NCBI GenBank assembly: GCA_902795935.1
Contig: CADBMS010000140.1
Location: forward strand, 1 to 23,730
Direction of reading: 5' to 3'
Origin: an uncultured Methanobrevibacter sp.
GTDB lineage: Archaea; Methanobacteriota; Methanobacteria; Methanobacteriales; Methanobacteriaceae
Length of the DNA stretch: 23,730 nucleotides
Every line of letters begins with the position of its first letter. The first letter of the stretch is position 1. Below the pieces are notes generated by a model. The model searched no databases. It was not told where the DNA came from and saw only the letters and a list, made by a program, of their open reading frames with translations. Both the position numbers and the translations under genes were made by a program. This document shows positions 1-8,378 of this stretch, one piece after another.

Positions 1-114
1 GAGTTGATGTTAAATAAAATGAAACAAAAAATTATTTTTGATGGGAGAAATCAATATAATAAAGAAAATTTAGAAAAATTAGGTTTTGAATATTATCAAA
101 TTGGAACTAATTAA
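1..114 (+). CDS. UDP-glucose/GDP-mannose dehydrogenase family protein, C-terminal end (partial)
   Basis: The first 114 bases are open in frame 1 and end in TAA. They encode the last 37 residues of a protein whose 5' part lies outside the window. The segment IIFDGRN followed by LGFEYYQIG is the characteristic C-terminal tail of nucleotide-sugar 6-dehydrogenases, where an Asp-Gly-Arg-Asn element sits in the UDP-binding domain. The family oxidises UDP-hexoses to UDP-uronic acids using NAD. It sits 16 bases before the ABC permease and on the same strand, so it probably supplies an activated uronic acid for the exported glycan. Substrate (UDP-Glc, UDP-GlcNAc or UDP-ManNAc) cannot be told from this fragment. 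Confidence 0.8.
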   Translation, partial: ELMLNKMKQKIIFDGRNQYNKENLEKLGFEYYQIGTN

Positions 115-130
115 TTGAGGATTTAATTTT

Positions 131-916
131 ATGACTAGTATTAAACAAAATATTGATAATTTTTTAAAATATAGATATCTATTAATTGAACTTGTTAAAA
201 AAGACATTACTATTAAATATAGAAGATCTGTTCTAGGTATTTTTTGGAGTTTTCTTAATCCATTATTAAATATGATTATATTAACAATCATATTTTCCAC
301 TTTGTTTAAAGCAGACATTGTGAATTATCCTGTTTATTTATTAATTGGTAGAACTGTTTATACATTTTTTTCAGCAGGTACTAAAGGAGGTATGGGTTCT
401 ATCCAAAAAAACTCAGCTATCATAAAAAAAGTATATGTTCCAAAATATATTTATTGTTTAAGTTCAGTTTTATCGGAGTTTGTAGTATTTGCTATTTCAT
501 GTAGTGTTATTTTTTGTGTAATGCTTGCTACACAATGCCAATTCACATGGTATATTTTCACTGCAATTGTTCCAGTTTCATTATTAGTAATATTTATTAC
601 AGGAATAAGTATGATTTTAACAACTATTAATGTATTTTTCAGAGATATGGGGCATTTATATGGTGTTTTTTTAACATTAATTATGTGGGGAAGTGCCATA
701 TTTTATCCAATAACAATTATTCCAGAAAGTTTTATAGGAGTATTTTATTCTAATCCTGTTTTTGTTTTTATTGATTTATGTAGAGAATCTATATTATACG
801 GACATGCATTAAATTTAGAATTAGTAGCATATGCAAGTTTATGGTCATTAGCATCATTATTAATTGGATTATTTTTATTCAGAAAATATCAAGACAAATT
901 CATACTTTATATCTAA
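131..916 (+). CDS. ABC-2 type polysaccharide export permease (Wzm/TagG family)
   Basis: This 261-residue integral membrane protein has the layout of ABC-2 permeases that export O-antigen, teichoic acid or capsule. A basic cytoplasmic N-terminus with the amphipathic segment LVKKDITIKYRRSVLGIFW (about residues 22-40) precedes about six membrane spans. FWSFLNPLLNMIILTIIFS is the typical first span. A GAGG stretch at 117-120 serves as ribosome binding site for the ATG at 131. The cognate ATPase gene follows after 14 bases, so the two form a transporter pair. Known role of the family: moving lipid-linked glycans from the cytoplasmic to the outer face of the membrane. The glycan substrate here is inferred only from neighbours. 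Confidence 0.9.
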   Translation: MTSIKQNIDNFLKYRYLLIELVKKDITIKYRRSVLGIFWSFLNPLLNMIILTIIFSTLFKADIVNYPVYLLIGRTVYTFFSAGTKGGMGSIQKNSAIIKKVYVPKYIYCLSSVLSEFVVFAISCSVIFCVMLATQCQFTWYIFTAIVPVSLLVIFITGISMILTTINVFFRDMGHLYGVFLTLIMWGSAIFYPITIIPESFIGVFYSNPVFVFIDLCRESILYGHALNLELVAYASLWSLASLLIGLFLFRKYQDKFILYI

Positions 917-930
917 TCAGGTGATTAATT

Positions 931-1677
931 TTGGAAGAAGAAGTTGTAATTAAAGTTGATAATATTGGAATGTTATTTAACCTTAGTCAAGAAAAAGTAG
1001 ATAACTTAAAAGAATATGTTATCAAATTTTTAAAAAGAGAATTATTATATCAAGAATTTTGGGCACTTAAAAATATTTCTTTCGAAGTTAAAAAAGGAGA
1101 ACGTATTGGAATAGTTGGTTTAAATGGAGCCGGCAAAAGTACTCTTTTAAAGATTATAACTGGAGTTATGAAACCTACAGAAGGTACTTTCAAAACTAAA
1201 GGGAAAATTGTTGCATTGTTAGAATTAGGTGCTGGCTTTGATCCAAATTATACAGGTCGAGAAAATATATTCTTGAATGGTGCTTTGTTAGGTTATTCTA
1301 AAGAAATTATTAAAAGTAAATTTGATGAAATTGTTGAATTCTCTGAGATAGGCAAATTTTTAGATGTTCCTTTAAAAAATTATTCATCAGGAATGCGTGC
1401 TAGATTAGGATTTTCTGTAGCTGTTGCAGTTAAACCAGATATTTTAATTTTAGATGAAGTTCTTGCTGTTGGAGATGCTAAATTTAAAAAAAAAAGTAAG
1501 GATAAAATTAATGAACTATTATCAGAAGATATAACAGTAATTATCGTTTCACATTCACCTAAACAAGTACGCAAACTATGTGATAGGGCTATTTGGTTAA
1601 AAGAGGGACATGTGATGATGATTGATGATGCAGATACCGTTGTTGATGCATATATTGAAGATATTAAATTAGAATAA
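931..1677 (+). CDS. ABC transporter ATP-binding protein for glycan export (Wzt/TagH family, no C-terminal glycan-binding domain)
   Basis: This is a 248-residue nucleotide-binding subunit. Walker A is GLNGAGKST (63-71), the signature loop is YSSGMRARLGFSVA (151-164), Walker B is ILILDE (171-176) and the switch His is H208 in VSHSP. The signature and the ELGAGFDPNYTGREN segment (98-112) are typical of the Wzt/TagH/KpsT subfamily. Translation starts at TTG 931 behind an AGGTGAT-like site at 919-925; no upstream in-frame ATG fits. The protein ends soon after the ATPase domain, so it lacks the large C-terminal carbohydrate-binding domain of O9a-type Wzt. In systems without that domain, synthesis and export are usually coupled. 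Partner of the permease at 131. Confidence 0.92.
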   Translation: MEEEVVIKVDNIGMLFNLSQEKVDNLKEYVIKFLKRELLYQEFWALKNISFEVKKGERIGIVGLNGAGKSTLLKIITGVMKPTEGTFKTKGKIVALLELGAGFDPNYTGRENIFLNGALLGYSKEIIKSKFDEIVEFSEIGKFLDVPLKNYSSGMRARLGFSVAVAVKPDILILDEVLAVGDAKFKKKSKDKINELLSEDITVIIVSHSPKQVRKLCDRAIWLKEGHVMMIDDADTVVDAYIEDIKLE

Positions 1678-1698
1678 TATGACTATTATGGTTATTTT

Positions 1699-2649
1699 AT
1701 GAATGTTTCAGTTGTAATTCCAAATTATAATGGTATGCGTTTTTTAAATGAATGTTTGAGTTCAATTAATTCTGAGTTTGTTTTAGAAATTATTGTAGTT
1801 GATAATGGTTCTAGTGATGAAAGTGTTGATTTTATTTCAGAGAATTATCCTGAAATTATTTTAATTAAAAATAATTCAAATTATGGTTTTGCAAAAGCAG
1901 TTAATCAAGGTATTAGACTATCTAAGGGAGATTATGTATTTTTACTTAATAATGATGCTATATTACATGACGAATATGTTATTGATAAATTAGTTCACGA
2001 AATTGAATCTAAACAAAATATTTTTAGTGTTTCTGCTAAAATGCTTCAATTGTATGATAAAAATCTAATTGATAATGCTGGTGATGAATATACTATTTTG
2101 GGTTGGACCAAGAGGGTAGGTTATGGCAAGTCTATTGAAAAATACAATGAATCTCGTGATATTTTTAGTGCTTGTGCAGGTGCAACATTATATAATAAGA
2201 ACATTCTTTTAGAATTAGGCCTATTTGATGAAAACTTTTTTGCATATATGGAAGATGTTGATTTATCATTTAGAGCTAGATTAAGTGGATATAATATTCG
2301 CTATTGTGCTAATGCTTATGCATATCACTATGGCAGTGGCACTAGTGGTAGTCAGTACAATAGTTTTAAGACACGTATTGCTGCTAAAAATAACATTTTA
2401 GTTATTTATAAAAATATGGTATGGCCATTATTTTTAATTAATTTTATTTTTTTATTTTTGGGATTCTTAATTAAAACATTATTTTTTGTAAAAAAAGGTT
2501 ATGGTAGATTATATTTATTAGGTTTAAGAGATGGTTTTAAAAATAAATCTAAAAGTTCTAGAAGAAAGTTTAAAATTAATGAACTTAAAAATTATTTATA
2601 TATTGAATGGTTAATGATTAAAAACACCGCTAAATTTTTGTTTTATTGA
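1699..2649 (+). CDS. Family 2 glycosyltransferase (rhamnosyltransferase-like)
   Basis: This 316-residue protein has a GT-A fold. It starts with the nucleotide-binding strand MNVSVVIPNYNG, then VVDNGSSD (33-40). The DxD-like motif is NND (84-86, in FLLNNDA), and the conserved acidic acceptor region is AYMEDVDLSFRARLSGY (near residue 190). This pattern belongs to the GT2 group that includes dTDP-rhamnosyltransferases such as WbbL/RfbF, but donor sugar cannot be assigned. A hydrophobic segment near residues 235-260, followed by a very basic tail (KNKSKSSRRKFK), suggests membrane association at the inner face. It begins 21 bases after the ATPase gene, so it is probably in the same transcript. No strong Shine-Dalgarno is visible. 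Confidence 0.88.
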   Translation: MNVSVVIPNYNGMRFLNECLSSINSEFVLEIIVVDNGSSDESVDFISENYPEIILIKNNSNYGFAKAVNQGIRLSKGDYVFLLNNDAILHDEYVIDKLVHEIESKQNIFSVSAKMLQLYDKNLIDNAGDEYTILGWTKRVGYGKSIEKYNESRDIFSACAGATLYNKNILLELGLFDENFFAYMEDVDLSFRARLSGYNIRYCANAYAYHYGSGTSGSQYNSFKTRIAAKNNILVIYKNMVWPLFLINFIFLFLGFLIKTLFFVKKGYGRLYLLGLRDGFKNKSKSSRRKFKINELKNYLYIEWLMIKNTAKFLFY

Positions 2650-2669
2650 ATTAATTAAGGGTATTAGTT

Positions 2670-3566
2670 ATGGAATTATCTATAATCATTGTTAATTATC
2701 GTACTTATGAATTAACTCGGCAAACTATTGAATCCATTATTAAAAATAATTATAATTTTATTTATAATATTTTTTTGGTAGATAATGCTTCAAATGATGG
2801 GAGTATTGAAAAATTAAAAGAAGTGTTTATTGATGAAGTTAAGTCTGGTTTGATTGATATCATTTATAGTGATGTTAATTTAGGTTTTGCCTATGCCAAT
2901 AATTTAGTTTTAAAAAATATTGATAGCGAATATATTTTATTATTAAATTCAGATACCCTTGTTTTAGATGATTGTTTAGAAAATTGCCTTAATTATATTA
3001 AATCTGATGATGAAATTGGTGCGTTAGGTTGTAGAGTTTGTTTACCTAATGGTGATTTAGATAAAGCATGTCGTAGGAGTTTTCCAACATTACGTGTTTC
3101 TTTTTATAAATTATTTGGTTTATCTCGTTTATTTCCAAATAGTGAACGTTTTGGTAAGTATAATCTGGAATATTTAGATGAAGATGGAATTTATAGTATT
3201 GATTGTCTTGTAGGTGCATTCATGCTTATAAAAAATAGTGTTATTAAGAAAGTAGGTGTTTTAGATGAAATATTTTTCATGTATGGAGAAGATATTGATT
3301 TGTGTTACAGAATAAAAAAAGAGGGATTCAAAATAATTTATTATGGCACATCTAAAATAACTCATTTTAAAGGATCGAGTAGTAAAAAACAAAAATATAA
3401 ATTGATATACCACTTCTATTATTCAATGTATCTATTCTACAACAAACATTATAAAAAAGAGAATAATATTTTAATAACATTTATAACATATTTAGGTATT
3501 GCTATGCTTTGTTTTTTAAAACTTTTTTTAAATATGTTTAAGAAGAATGATGAAGCAATTTATTAA
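2670..3566 (+). CDS. Family 2 glycosyltransferase
   Basis: This is a second GT2 enzyme, of 298 residues. MELSIIIVNYRTYE forms the first strand, LVDNASND (36-43) follows, NSD (93-95) is the DxD-like motif, and MYGEDIDLCYRIKKEGF is the acceptor-site acidic motif. It is clearly a paralogue in type of the preceding gene, with the same VNY, DN.S.D, LLN.D and ED.DL order, but not a close copy. A hydrophobic stretch near the C-terminus (LITFITYLGIAMLCFLKLFL) may anchor it to the membrane. The gap to the previous gene is 20 bases and holds AAGGGTA as a likely ribosome binding site. Donor and linkage are unknown. Codon choice becomes richer in ATA near the 3' end. Confidence 0.88.
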   Translation: MELSIIIVNYRTYELTRQTIESIIKNNYNFIYNIFLVDNASNDGSIEKLKEVFIDEVKSGLIDIIYSDVNLGFAYANNLVLKNIDSEYILLLNSDTLVLDDCLENCLNYIKSDDEIGALGCRVCLPNGDLDKACRRSFPTLRVSFYKLFGLSRLFPNSERFGKYNLEYLDEDGIYSIDCLVGAFMLIKNSVIKKVGVLDEIFFMYGEDIDLCYRIKKEGFKIIYYGTSKITHFKGSSSKKQKYKLIYHFYYSMYLFYNKHYKKENNILITFITYLGIAMLCFLKLFLNMFKKNDEAIY

Positions 3567-3619
3567 TTTTTTACTATTTTTAAAAATTAAAAGAAACTTA
3601 ATTTATATGCATAAATTAA
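3567..3619 (+). terminator. Possible transcription end of the exporter/glycosyltransferase run
   Basis: Directly after the stop codon there is a T6 run (3567-3572). A perfect 9-base inverted repeat, TTAATTTAT / ATAAATTAA with a 4-base ATGC spacer, lies at 3598-3606 and 3611-3619. Archaeal termination mainly needs oligo-T, so the first element is the more likely terminator. The AT-only repeat may be a chance structure. Confidence 0.35.
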
Positions 3620-3707
3620 CTATAAAATATTAAACAGTTATATATAAAACTAAAATCATATTAAAATTTTAAAATAAACATAATGTATAATAAAGGTACT
3701 GTTTACA

Positions 3708-5111
3708 ATGATAAGGGAAAATCAAAAATTTATAAACTACCTATTTGTTTTAATAGATGCATTAGTAATAGCATTTTCTATGATTTTAGCAATGTATATT
3801 CGATTTGAAACCAACATTATTGGTGTTGGAACACATATTGCTGGAATAGAATATTATTTAGCACCATTATTGTACATAATACCTACTTATTTAATATTAT
3901 ATCGTATTTTTGGATTATACGATCCTCAAAGACGCAGTAAAATATCTTCAGAAGCATATAAATTAATTAAAGCTAATTTTATTGGAATATTTATAATTAC
4001 AACAATATTGTTCTTATTAGATAAAGCTAATTTCTCAAGATATATGCTCTTTCTATTTGGAATATTAACTACAATAATTAGTATAATAGAACGTGGAACA
4101 CTGAGATTTATCTTAAGAAATATAAGAAGCAAAGGTTATAATCTTAAACATATATTAATTGTTGGTGGCGGAGATTTAGCTGAAAAAATCGTAAAGCAGA
4201 TTGAAAAACAAGAATATATTGGATACAATATCATAGGTTACTTAGATGACAATATTGATAAAAATGAACTTATATTGGGGCATGAAATATTGGGAACTAT
4301 TGATGATTTAGAGCAAATTATTTTAAATGAACATATTGATCAAATAATTATTGCAATCTCACCAAGACATGTTACATTATTGGATAAAATTATTAACACT
4401 TGTGAAAAACATGGGGTAAAAGCAGAATTTGTACCAGATTACTACAGATACTTCCCATCAAAACCCTCAATGGATCAAATAGGAAATATACCCCTAATTA
4501 ATATCCGTTATGTGCCCTTAGATGATCCTATTAAGAAAATATTAAAACGAATTTTAGATTTAATATGTGCTATTGGAGGCATTATTGTATTTTCACCAAT
4601 ACTTATTTTCACTGCAATAATTATTAAATTAACTTCACCAGGCCCAATTCTATTTAAACAAGAACGTGTAGGTTTGAATCGTAAAATATTCCAAATGTAT
4701 AAATTTAGAAGTATGAAAGTTCAAACTGAAGATGATGAAAAATTAGGTTGGACTACTGAAGATGATCCTCGTAAAACAAAATTTGGTTCATTTATACGTC
4801 ATAAAAATATTGACGAATTACCTCAATTAATAAATATTATAAAAGGAGATATGAGCCTTATAGGCCCTAGACCTGAACGCCCATACTTTGTAGATAAATT
4901 TCGTGAAGAAATACCAAAATATATGATTAAACATCATGTTCGACCAGGCATGACTGGCTGGGCACAAGTACATGGATGGAGAGGAGACACATCTATTTTA
5001 CGTAGAATAGAATATGATTTATACTATGTTGAAAATTGGACAATAGAATTAGATATTAAAATATTCATATTAACTTTTATCCATAGTTTTAATGATAAAA
5101 ATGCATATTAA
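3708..5111 (+). CDS. Polyprenyl glycosylphosphotransferase (WbaP/WcaJ-like sugar transferase)
   Basis: This 467-residue membrane enzyme is expected to move a sugar-1-phosphate from a UDP-sugar to a polyprenyl phosphate, the first step of a lipid-linked glycan. About four N-terminal spans (roughly residues 9-30, 48-68, 90-105 and 112-128) are followed by a Rossmann-like domain with IVGGGDLAEKI (151-161). A hydrophobic helix (LICAIGGIIVFSPILIFTAIIIKL) comes next, then the catalytic bacterial sugar transferase domain with FKQERVG, YKFRSM, DELPQLINIIKGDMSLIGPRPERP and RPGMTGWAQV. This is the complete bacterial-type architecture. AAGGT, 10 bases upstream, can serve as ribosome binding site. It is 141 bases after the glycosyltransferases and may have its own promoter (ATATATAAA near 3643). 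Donor sugar unknown. Confidence 0.92.
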   Translation: MIRENQKFINYLFVLIDALVIAFSMILAMYIRFETNIIGVGTHIAGIEYYLAPLLYIIPTYLILYRIFGLYDPQRRSKISSEAYKLIKANFIGIFIITTILFLLDKANFSRYMLFLFGILTTIISIIERGTLRFILRNIRSKGYNLKHILIVGGGDLAEKIVKQIEKQEYIGYNIIGYLDDNIDKNELILGHEILGTIDDLEQIILNEHIDQIIIAISPRHVTLLDKIINTCEKHGVKAEFVPDYYRYFPSKPSMDQIGNIPLINIRYVPLDDPIKKILKRILDLICAIGGIIVFSPILIFTAIIIKLTSPGPILFKQERVGLNRKIFQMYKFRSMKVQTEDDEKLGWTTEDDPRKTKFGSFIRHKNIDELPQLINIIKGDMSLIGPRPERPYFVDKFREEIPKYMIKHHVRPGMTGWAQVHGWRGDTSILRRIEYDLYYVENWTIELDIKIFILTFIHSFNDKNAY

Positions 5112-5277
5112 AAACTACTTTTTATTAAATAATAATTACATAAATATAGCTTAATTTATCAAATATTTTAATAAATTTTTTATAAGCAAATCAACATATA
5201 TCTATTTTAAATGATATAAATAATAACCAATATAATAATTATAGAAATTAATAGCTAAAATGGAATGTTAGATAATT

Positions 5278-5592
5278 ATGTTTAAAAACGATGCAGAAAT
5301 GGAATTAAATGATATGATGCTAGATGTTTATACAATATCACATCTAAGAACCATTATAGAAATTATGGAATCTTTAATTCCTATTGCTAAAAAAGATGAA
5401 GATTTAATGAGTTATTTAACATGGCTAAAATTAAATTATAAAGATTCTTTTGATGAAGTTCCTGTTGGTGATAATTTAAAAGAATTTGAAAAATTATTTA
5501 CACCATTACTTATAGGCATAGATGTTGTTGATGATTTAACATATGTTGCTACAACTTGGAAGCAAATTAAAAATAAAATACCACCAAAATAA
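5278..5592 (+). CDS. Hypothetical small acidic protein
   Basis: I do not recognise this 104-residue protein. It is acidic, appears mostly alpha-helical and has no membrane segment, signal peptide or cysteine. A Trp/Leu-rich middle (YLTWLKLNYKDSF) and the tail TWKQIKNKIPPK are its most distinctive parts. It lies 166 bases after the sugar transferase, and its 3' end meets the minus-strand small protein head to head with 10 bases between stops. No strong ribosome binding site precedes the ATG. Coding character is plausible because the frame stays open in an AT-rich region where stops are frequent. Confidence 0.6.
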   Translation: MFKNDAEMELNDMMLDVYTISHLRTIIEIMESLIPIAKKDEDLMSYLTWLKLNYKDSFDEVPVGDNLKEFEKLFTPLLIGIDVVDDLTYVATTWKQIKNKIPPK

Positions 5593-5602
5593 AAAAAATA
5601 AT

Positions 5603-5986
5603 TTAGTGAAGACCACAACCAACACATTGATGTCCAAAGGCATCATTGTCATTATCTTCTTTTTCAACATATTCTTTTATCTTATCAACTAAAGTTACTG
5701 ATAATTCAAAATATGTTTTATTTTCTACAGATATTGGCAATATATTAGATAATCCTTTAAATAAACAATTAATACCCCCAGTACCACCAATATCTACAAT
5801 AACCGGTTCACTTAATTTAAAACTTTCAAAAAATTCTTTAGCATCAATTAACTCTTCTTGAGGCAATCTCAATTTAACTATTAATAATCCACTTTTTCCA
5901 GAACTTAATCGGACATGATTTTGTGAAGTTGAAAATATCCTATTATTTTCTTTTTTAAATATTACATCTTCTCCTATTTCAGACAT
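5603..5986 (-). CDS. Hypothetical protein with C-terminal CVGCGLH motif
   Basis: This is a 127-residue soluble protein of unknown function. An upstream in-frame ATG at 6004 exists, but a clear Shine-Dalgarno (GGTGGTGAG) lies just upstream of the ATG at 5986 and would be inside the longer reading frame, so 5986 is the better start. The protein ends in HQCVGCGLH, a CxxC flanked by histidines that could bind a metal or be redox active. A glycine-rich turn, VIVDIGGTGGINCLF, sits mid-protein. It follows the TagB-like gene on the same strand with a 32-base gap and is probably cotranscribed with it. Function is not assignable. A link to the surface-polymer genes is suggested only by position. Confidence 0.7.
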   Translation of the reverse strand: MSEIGEDVIFKKENNRIFSTSQNHVRLSSGKSGLLIVKLRLPQEELIDAKEFFESFKLSEPVIVDIGGTGGINCLFKGLSNILPISVENKTYFELSVTLVDKIKEYVEKEDNDNDAFGHQCVGCGLH

Positions 5987-6018
5987 AATTCTCACCACCA
6001 ACATATAAGATACTATTA

Positions 6019-7152
6019 TTAATCATTCAACAAAGCATATAATCTTTTTACAGAATTACCATCACAATTTTCTAAATATTTTTTTTTAAAAAATGTGAAA
6101 TCAACAGATTTAGGGTTCAATATTAATGGAATCAACTCCTCAGTATTTTTTACTACTGGACCTGGAACTATTGACTCATAATTTTCATAAAAACCTCGAG
6201 AATTATGTGTAAACTCATCCAAATCATAAGCAAAAAAAAACATTGGTTTATTTAAAAGAGAATATTCAAAAATTATTGATGAATAATCAGATATTAATGT
6301 ATATGTATTTACTAATAACGTATTTAAATAACTATAATTTGAAAAATCATATACTCTTTTGCTAAGTAATAATTTTTGATTTAATTTTGAATTAATATGT
6401 GGATGCAAACGTAATCCAATAATATAATTATCAGGTAATTTTTTTAATAATTGATTAATATCTAAATGAATATTTGCATTTAATTCATTATCACGAAATG
6501 TTGGAGCATATAAAATTAATTTTTTGTTTTTCAATTCAGGATATTCAATATAAAATGAATTTTGCATTTTTTTTAATTTTTCATTATCAAAAAATAAATC
6601 TGTTCGAGGACATCCAATATTATAAATTTGATTACCATCTATCCCAAATGCAGACTCATAAATATCTTTCATCCAATCAGATGCTACAATATAATGTGTG
6701 GTTTTTTTAGAAACATTCTTTAATGATTTTTTTATCCATCCAGATTCTGAATCTAATGCAAATTTTTTTAGTGTGCCTGTGCCATGCCATAATTGTATTA
6801 ATTTTGTTTCTTTTTTTAACTTTATTTTAGATATTGGTAAAAACACATTATCTAAAAATATCATTTGAGATGTTGCAATATGATATGGTGTTTTTAGAAA
6901 CATATGAATTAAATTACGCAATATGTCTTTTTTAAAGGAATAATCATCTTTTGTAATTATCTTAAAATTTAAATTTTGATTTTGTTTTTGAAAATAATCC
7001 TGTGTTAATCTAATATTTCCTTCAGGAGTATCATCATGAGTCATTATAAGTAATATTTTATCTTTTTGTATATTGAATGGGAATGAAACATAATAACTTA
7101 TCGCCATCAACATATAAGCTATTTGTTTTACTAAAAATTCAATATCAATCAT
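6019..7152 (-). CDS. CDP-glycerol:glycerophosphotransferase family protein (TagB/TagF-like)
   Basis: This 377-residue protein carries the hallmark motifs of the teichoic acid polymerase/primase family: LWHGTGTLKK (121-130), NIGCPRTDLFF (178-188), LYAPTFRDNE (214-223), LRLHPH (247-252), LISDYSSIIFEYSLLNKPMFFF (286-307) and the late RGFYENYESIVPGPVVKN. The His of HGTG and the SDYSS serines form the nucleotide/phosphate site in known members. The family transfers glycerol-phosphate or ribitol-phosphate from a CDP-alditol onto a lipid-linked or glycan acceptor at the inner membrane face. GGAGTAT, 5 bases upstream of the ATG, supports the start. The neighbouring cytidylyltransferase, 72 bases upstream, likely makes its CDP-activated donor. 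It lacks the large N-terminal GT domain of some TagF-type fusions, so it resembles TagB in size. Confidence 0.92.
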   Translation of the reverse strand: MIDIEFLVKQIAYMLMAISYYVSFPFNIQKDKILLIMTHDDTPEGNIRLTQDYFQKQNQNLNFKIITKDDYSFKKDILRNLIHMFLKTPYHIATSQMIFLDNVFLPISKIKLKKETKLIQLWHGTGTLKKFALDSESGWIKKSLKNVSKKTTHYIVASDWMKDIYESAFGIDGNQIYNIGCPRTDLFFDNEKLKKMQNSFYIEYPELKNKKLILYAPTFRDNELNANIHLDINQLLKKLPDNYIIGLRLHPHINSKLNQKLLLSKRVYDFSNYSYLNTLLVNTYTLISDYSSIIFEYSLLNKPMFFFAYDLDEFTHNSRGFYENYESIVPGPVVKNTEELIPLILNPKSVDFTFFKKKYLENCDGNSVKRLYALLND

Positions 7153-7224
7153 TAATATACTCCATTTTTAATGGTTAATTATTCAATATTATTAAAAAAA
7201 ATAAGTAATGAATAAAAGTCAATT

Positions 7225-7959
7225 TTAATTTTTCATATCTTTAAATGTTTTTACTAATCTTTGAGCATATTTCCAATCATCCATATCATCAATTTCCGTC
7301 CATTTTAAACCATCAGTAAAAAGGAAATCCATAATTGTTACTTTGCTTAATGGTTCATATGCTAAATCATAATAATTTTGAACATCTTCTTCAATTAGTT
7401 CTTTCAAATATTCATTAAATTTTGGTAAATCAGACTTTATTACTTTAGAAATTCCAATAAATTCCCCAGTTGAACGAGTAATACTTATTTTTTTACCAAT
7501 ATCAGTAATTTCTTTTTCATTATTTAAAATTAATTTAAATGATTCTTGAGTTAATTTTTTATAATTATCAACTATAAGTGAAGTTCTATCAGCATAAGCT
7601 ATTCCCTGAATAATTAATGGATTAACTAAATTATCACCATTTATAATAATAATAGAATCATTTAAATCATTTGTAGCTAAATATACTGAACATGAAGTAT
7701 TAGTTGTAGCATAATTTTTATTTTCTACAGTATTTATAGTGACATCATGTTTTTCTTCAAGCCGAGGTATAATTTTTAATACAGCTTCTTTTTTATGACC
7801 AACTACAACTATAAATTCAGTTATTCCAGAAGATTTACAATTTATTAACATACGTTCTAAAAGTGTTATTCCCCCTATTTCTAATAAAGGTTTAGGAATA
7901 TTTTCGGTTAGTGGTCTTAACCTTGTTCCAGTTCCTGCAGCTAATATTATTGCAATCAT
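7225..7959 (-). CDS. Sugar/alcohol-phosphate cytidylyltransferase (LicC-like nucleotidyltransferase)
   Basis: This is a 244-residue NTP-transferase fold protein. LAAGTGTRLRPLTENIPKPLLEIGG (6-30) is the nucleotide-binding signature, NTSCSVYLA (87-95) is a motif seen in LicC-type phosphocholine and related cytidylyltransferases, and IINGDN (105-110) holds the metal-binding Asp. Acidic DDMDDW near the end fits the second catalytic region. An in-frame GTG lies 12 bases upstream (7971), but the family begins at MIAIILAAG and a GTGAT element sits just upstream of the ATG, so I place the start at ATG 7959. The expected reaction is CTP plus an alcohol phosphate to a CDP-alcohol and PPi. The substrate could be phosphocholine, glycerol-3-phosphate, inositol-phosphate or an aminoethylphosphonate; the sequence alone does not decide. 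Confidence 0.85.
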   Translation of the reverse strand: MIAIILAAGTGTRLRPLTENIPKPLLEIGGITLLERMLINCKSSGITEFIVVVGHKKEAVLKIIPRLEEKHDVTINTVENKNYATTNTSCSVYLATNDLNDSIIIINGDNLVNPLIIQGIAYADRTSLIVDNYKKLTQESFKLILNNEKEITDIGKKISITRSTGEFIGISKVIKSDLPKFNEYLKELIEEDVQNYYDLAYEPLSKVTIMDFLFTDGLKWTEIDDMDDWKYAQRLVKTFKDMKN

Positions 7960-7971
7960 ATTATCTTCCAC

Positions 7972-8378
7972 ATCACTCTATTAAATTTAAATATAATTTT
8001 TATATAAAATACTGTTGATTAAAATAAATAAATTAATTTTATTTAATAATATGATTTAACTAGTTTATAATGGTTTAGATTAATTATTTAAAAAGAATAT
8101 TCTCAATTTTAAAGAATATCAATAACTTTATATTCAATTATAATAATTTAAAATAACTTATTAGTATTCAAATATGTCTCAATTATGAAATCCATTCAAC
8201 TAAATACATATAAATTAATATTTATTCAAAAAATAGATTATACTAATTCTATTAAAAATAACTGATTACTTATAAAATAAAGAAAACTAATAAAATAAAA
8301 TTATAAAAATTAAATACTAAGTTATTAATTTATAATCATACTAAAAAATTTTTCTAAAAAAAATAATGAGTTATTATT
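7972..8378. other. Divergent intergenic region, extremely AT-rich
   Basis: These roughly 400 bases separate two divergent genes. I see no ORF of note, no GC-rich RNA candidate and no strong repeat. They hold the minus-strand TATA box noted separately. On the plus strand, a possible TATA (AATTTATAATCATA near 8325-8338) lies about 45 bases before the phosphoesterase start. Confidence 0.5.
8001..8008 (-). promoter_or_regulatory. Predicted TATA box of the cytidylyltransferase/TagB-like transcript
   Basis: Read on the minus strand the stretch is TTTATATAAAA, close to the archaeal TATA consensus. Its centre would place transcription start about 26 bases downstream, near 7978, giving a leader of about 19 bases to the ATG at 7959. 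The GTGAT element lies within that leader. Confidence 0.5.

Noticed and set aside
6002..6004. ATG 6004 as the start of the small CxxC protein
   Set aside because: The best Shine-Dalgarno lies inside the extension and directly serves ATG 5986.
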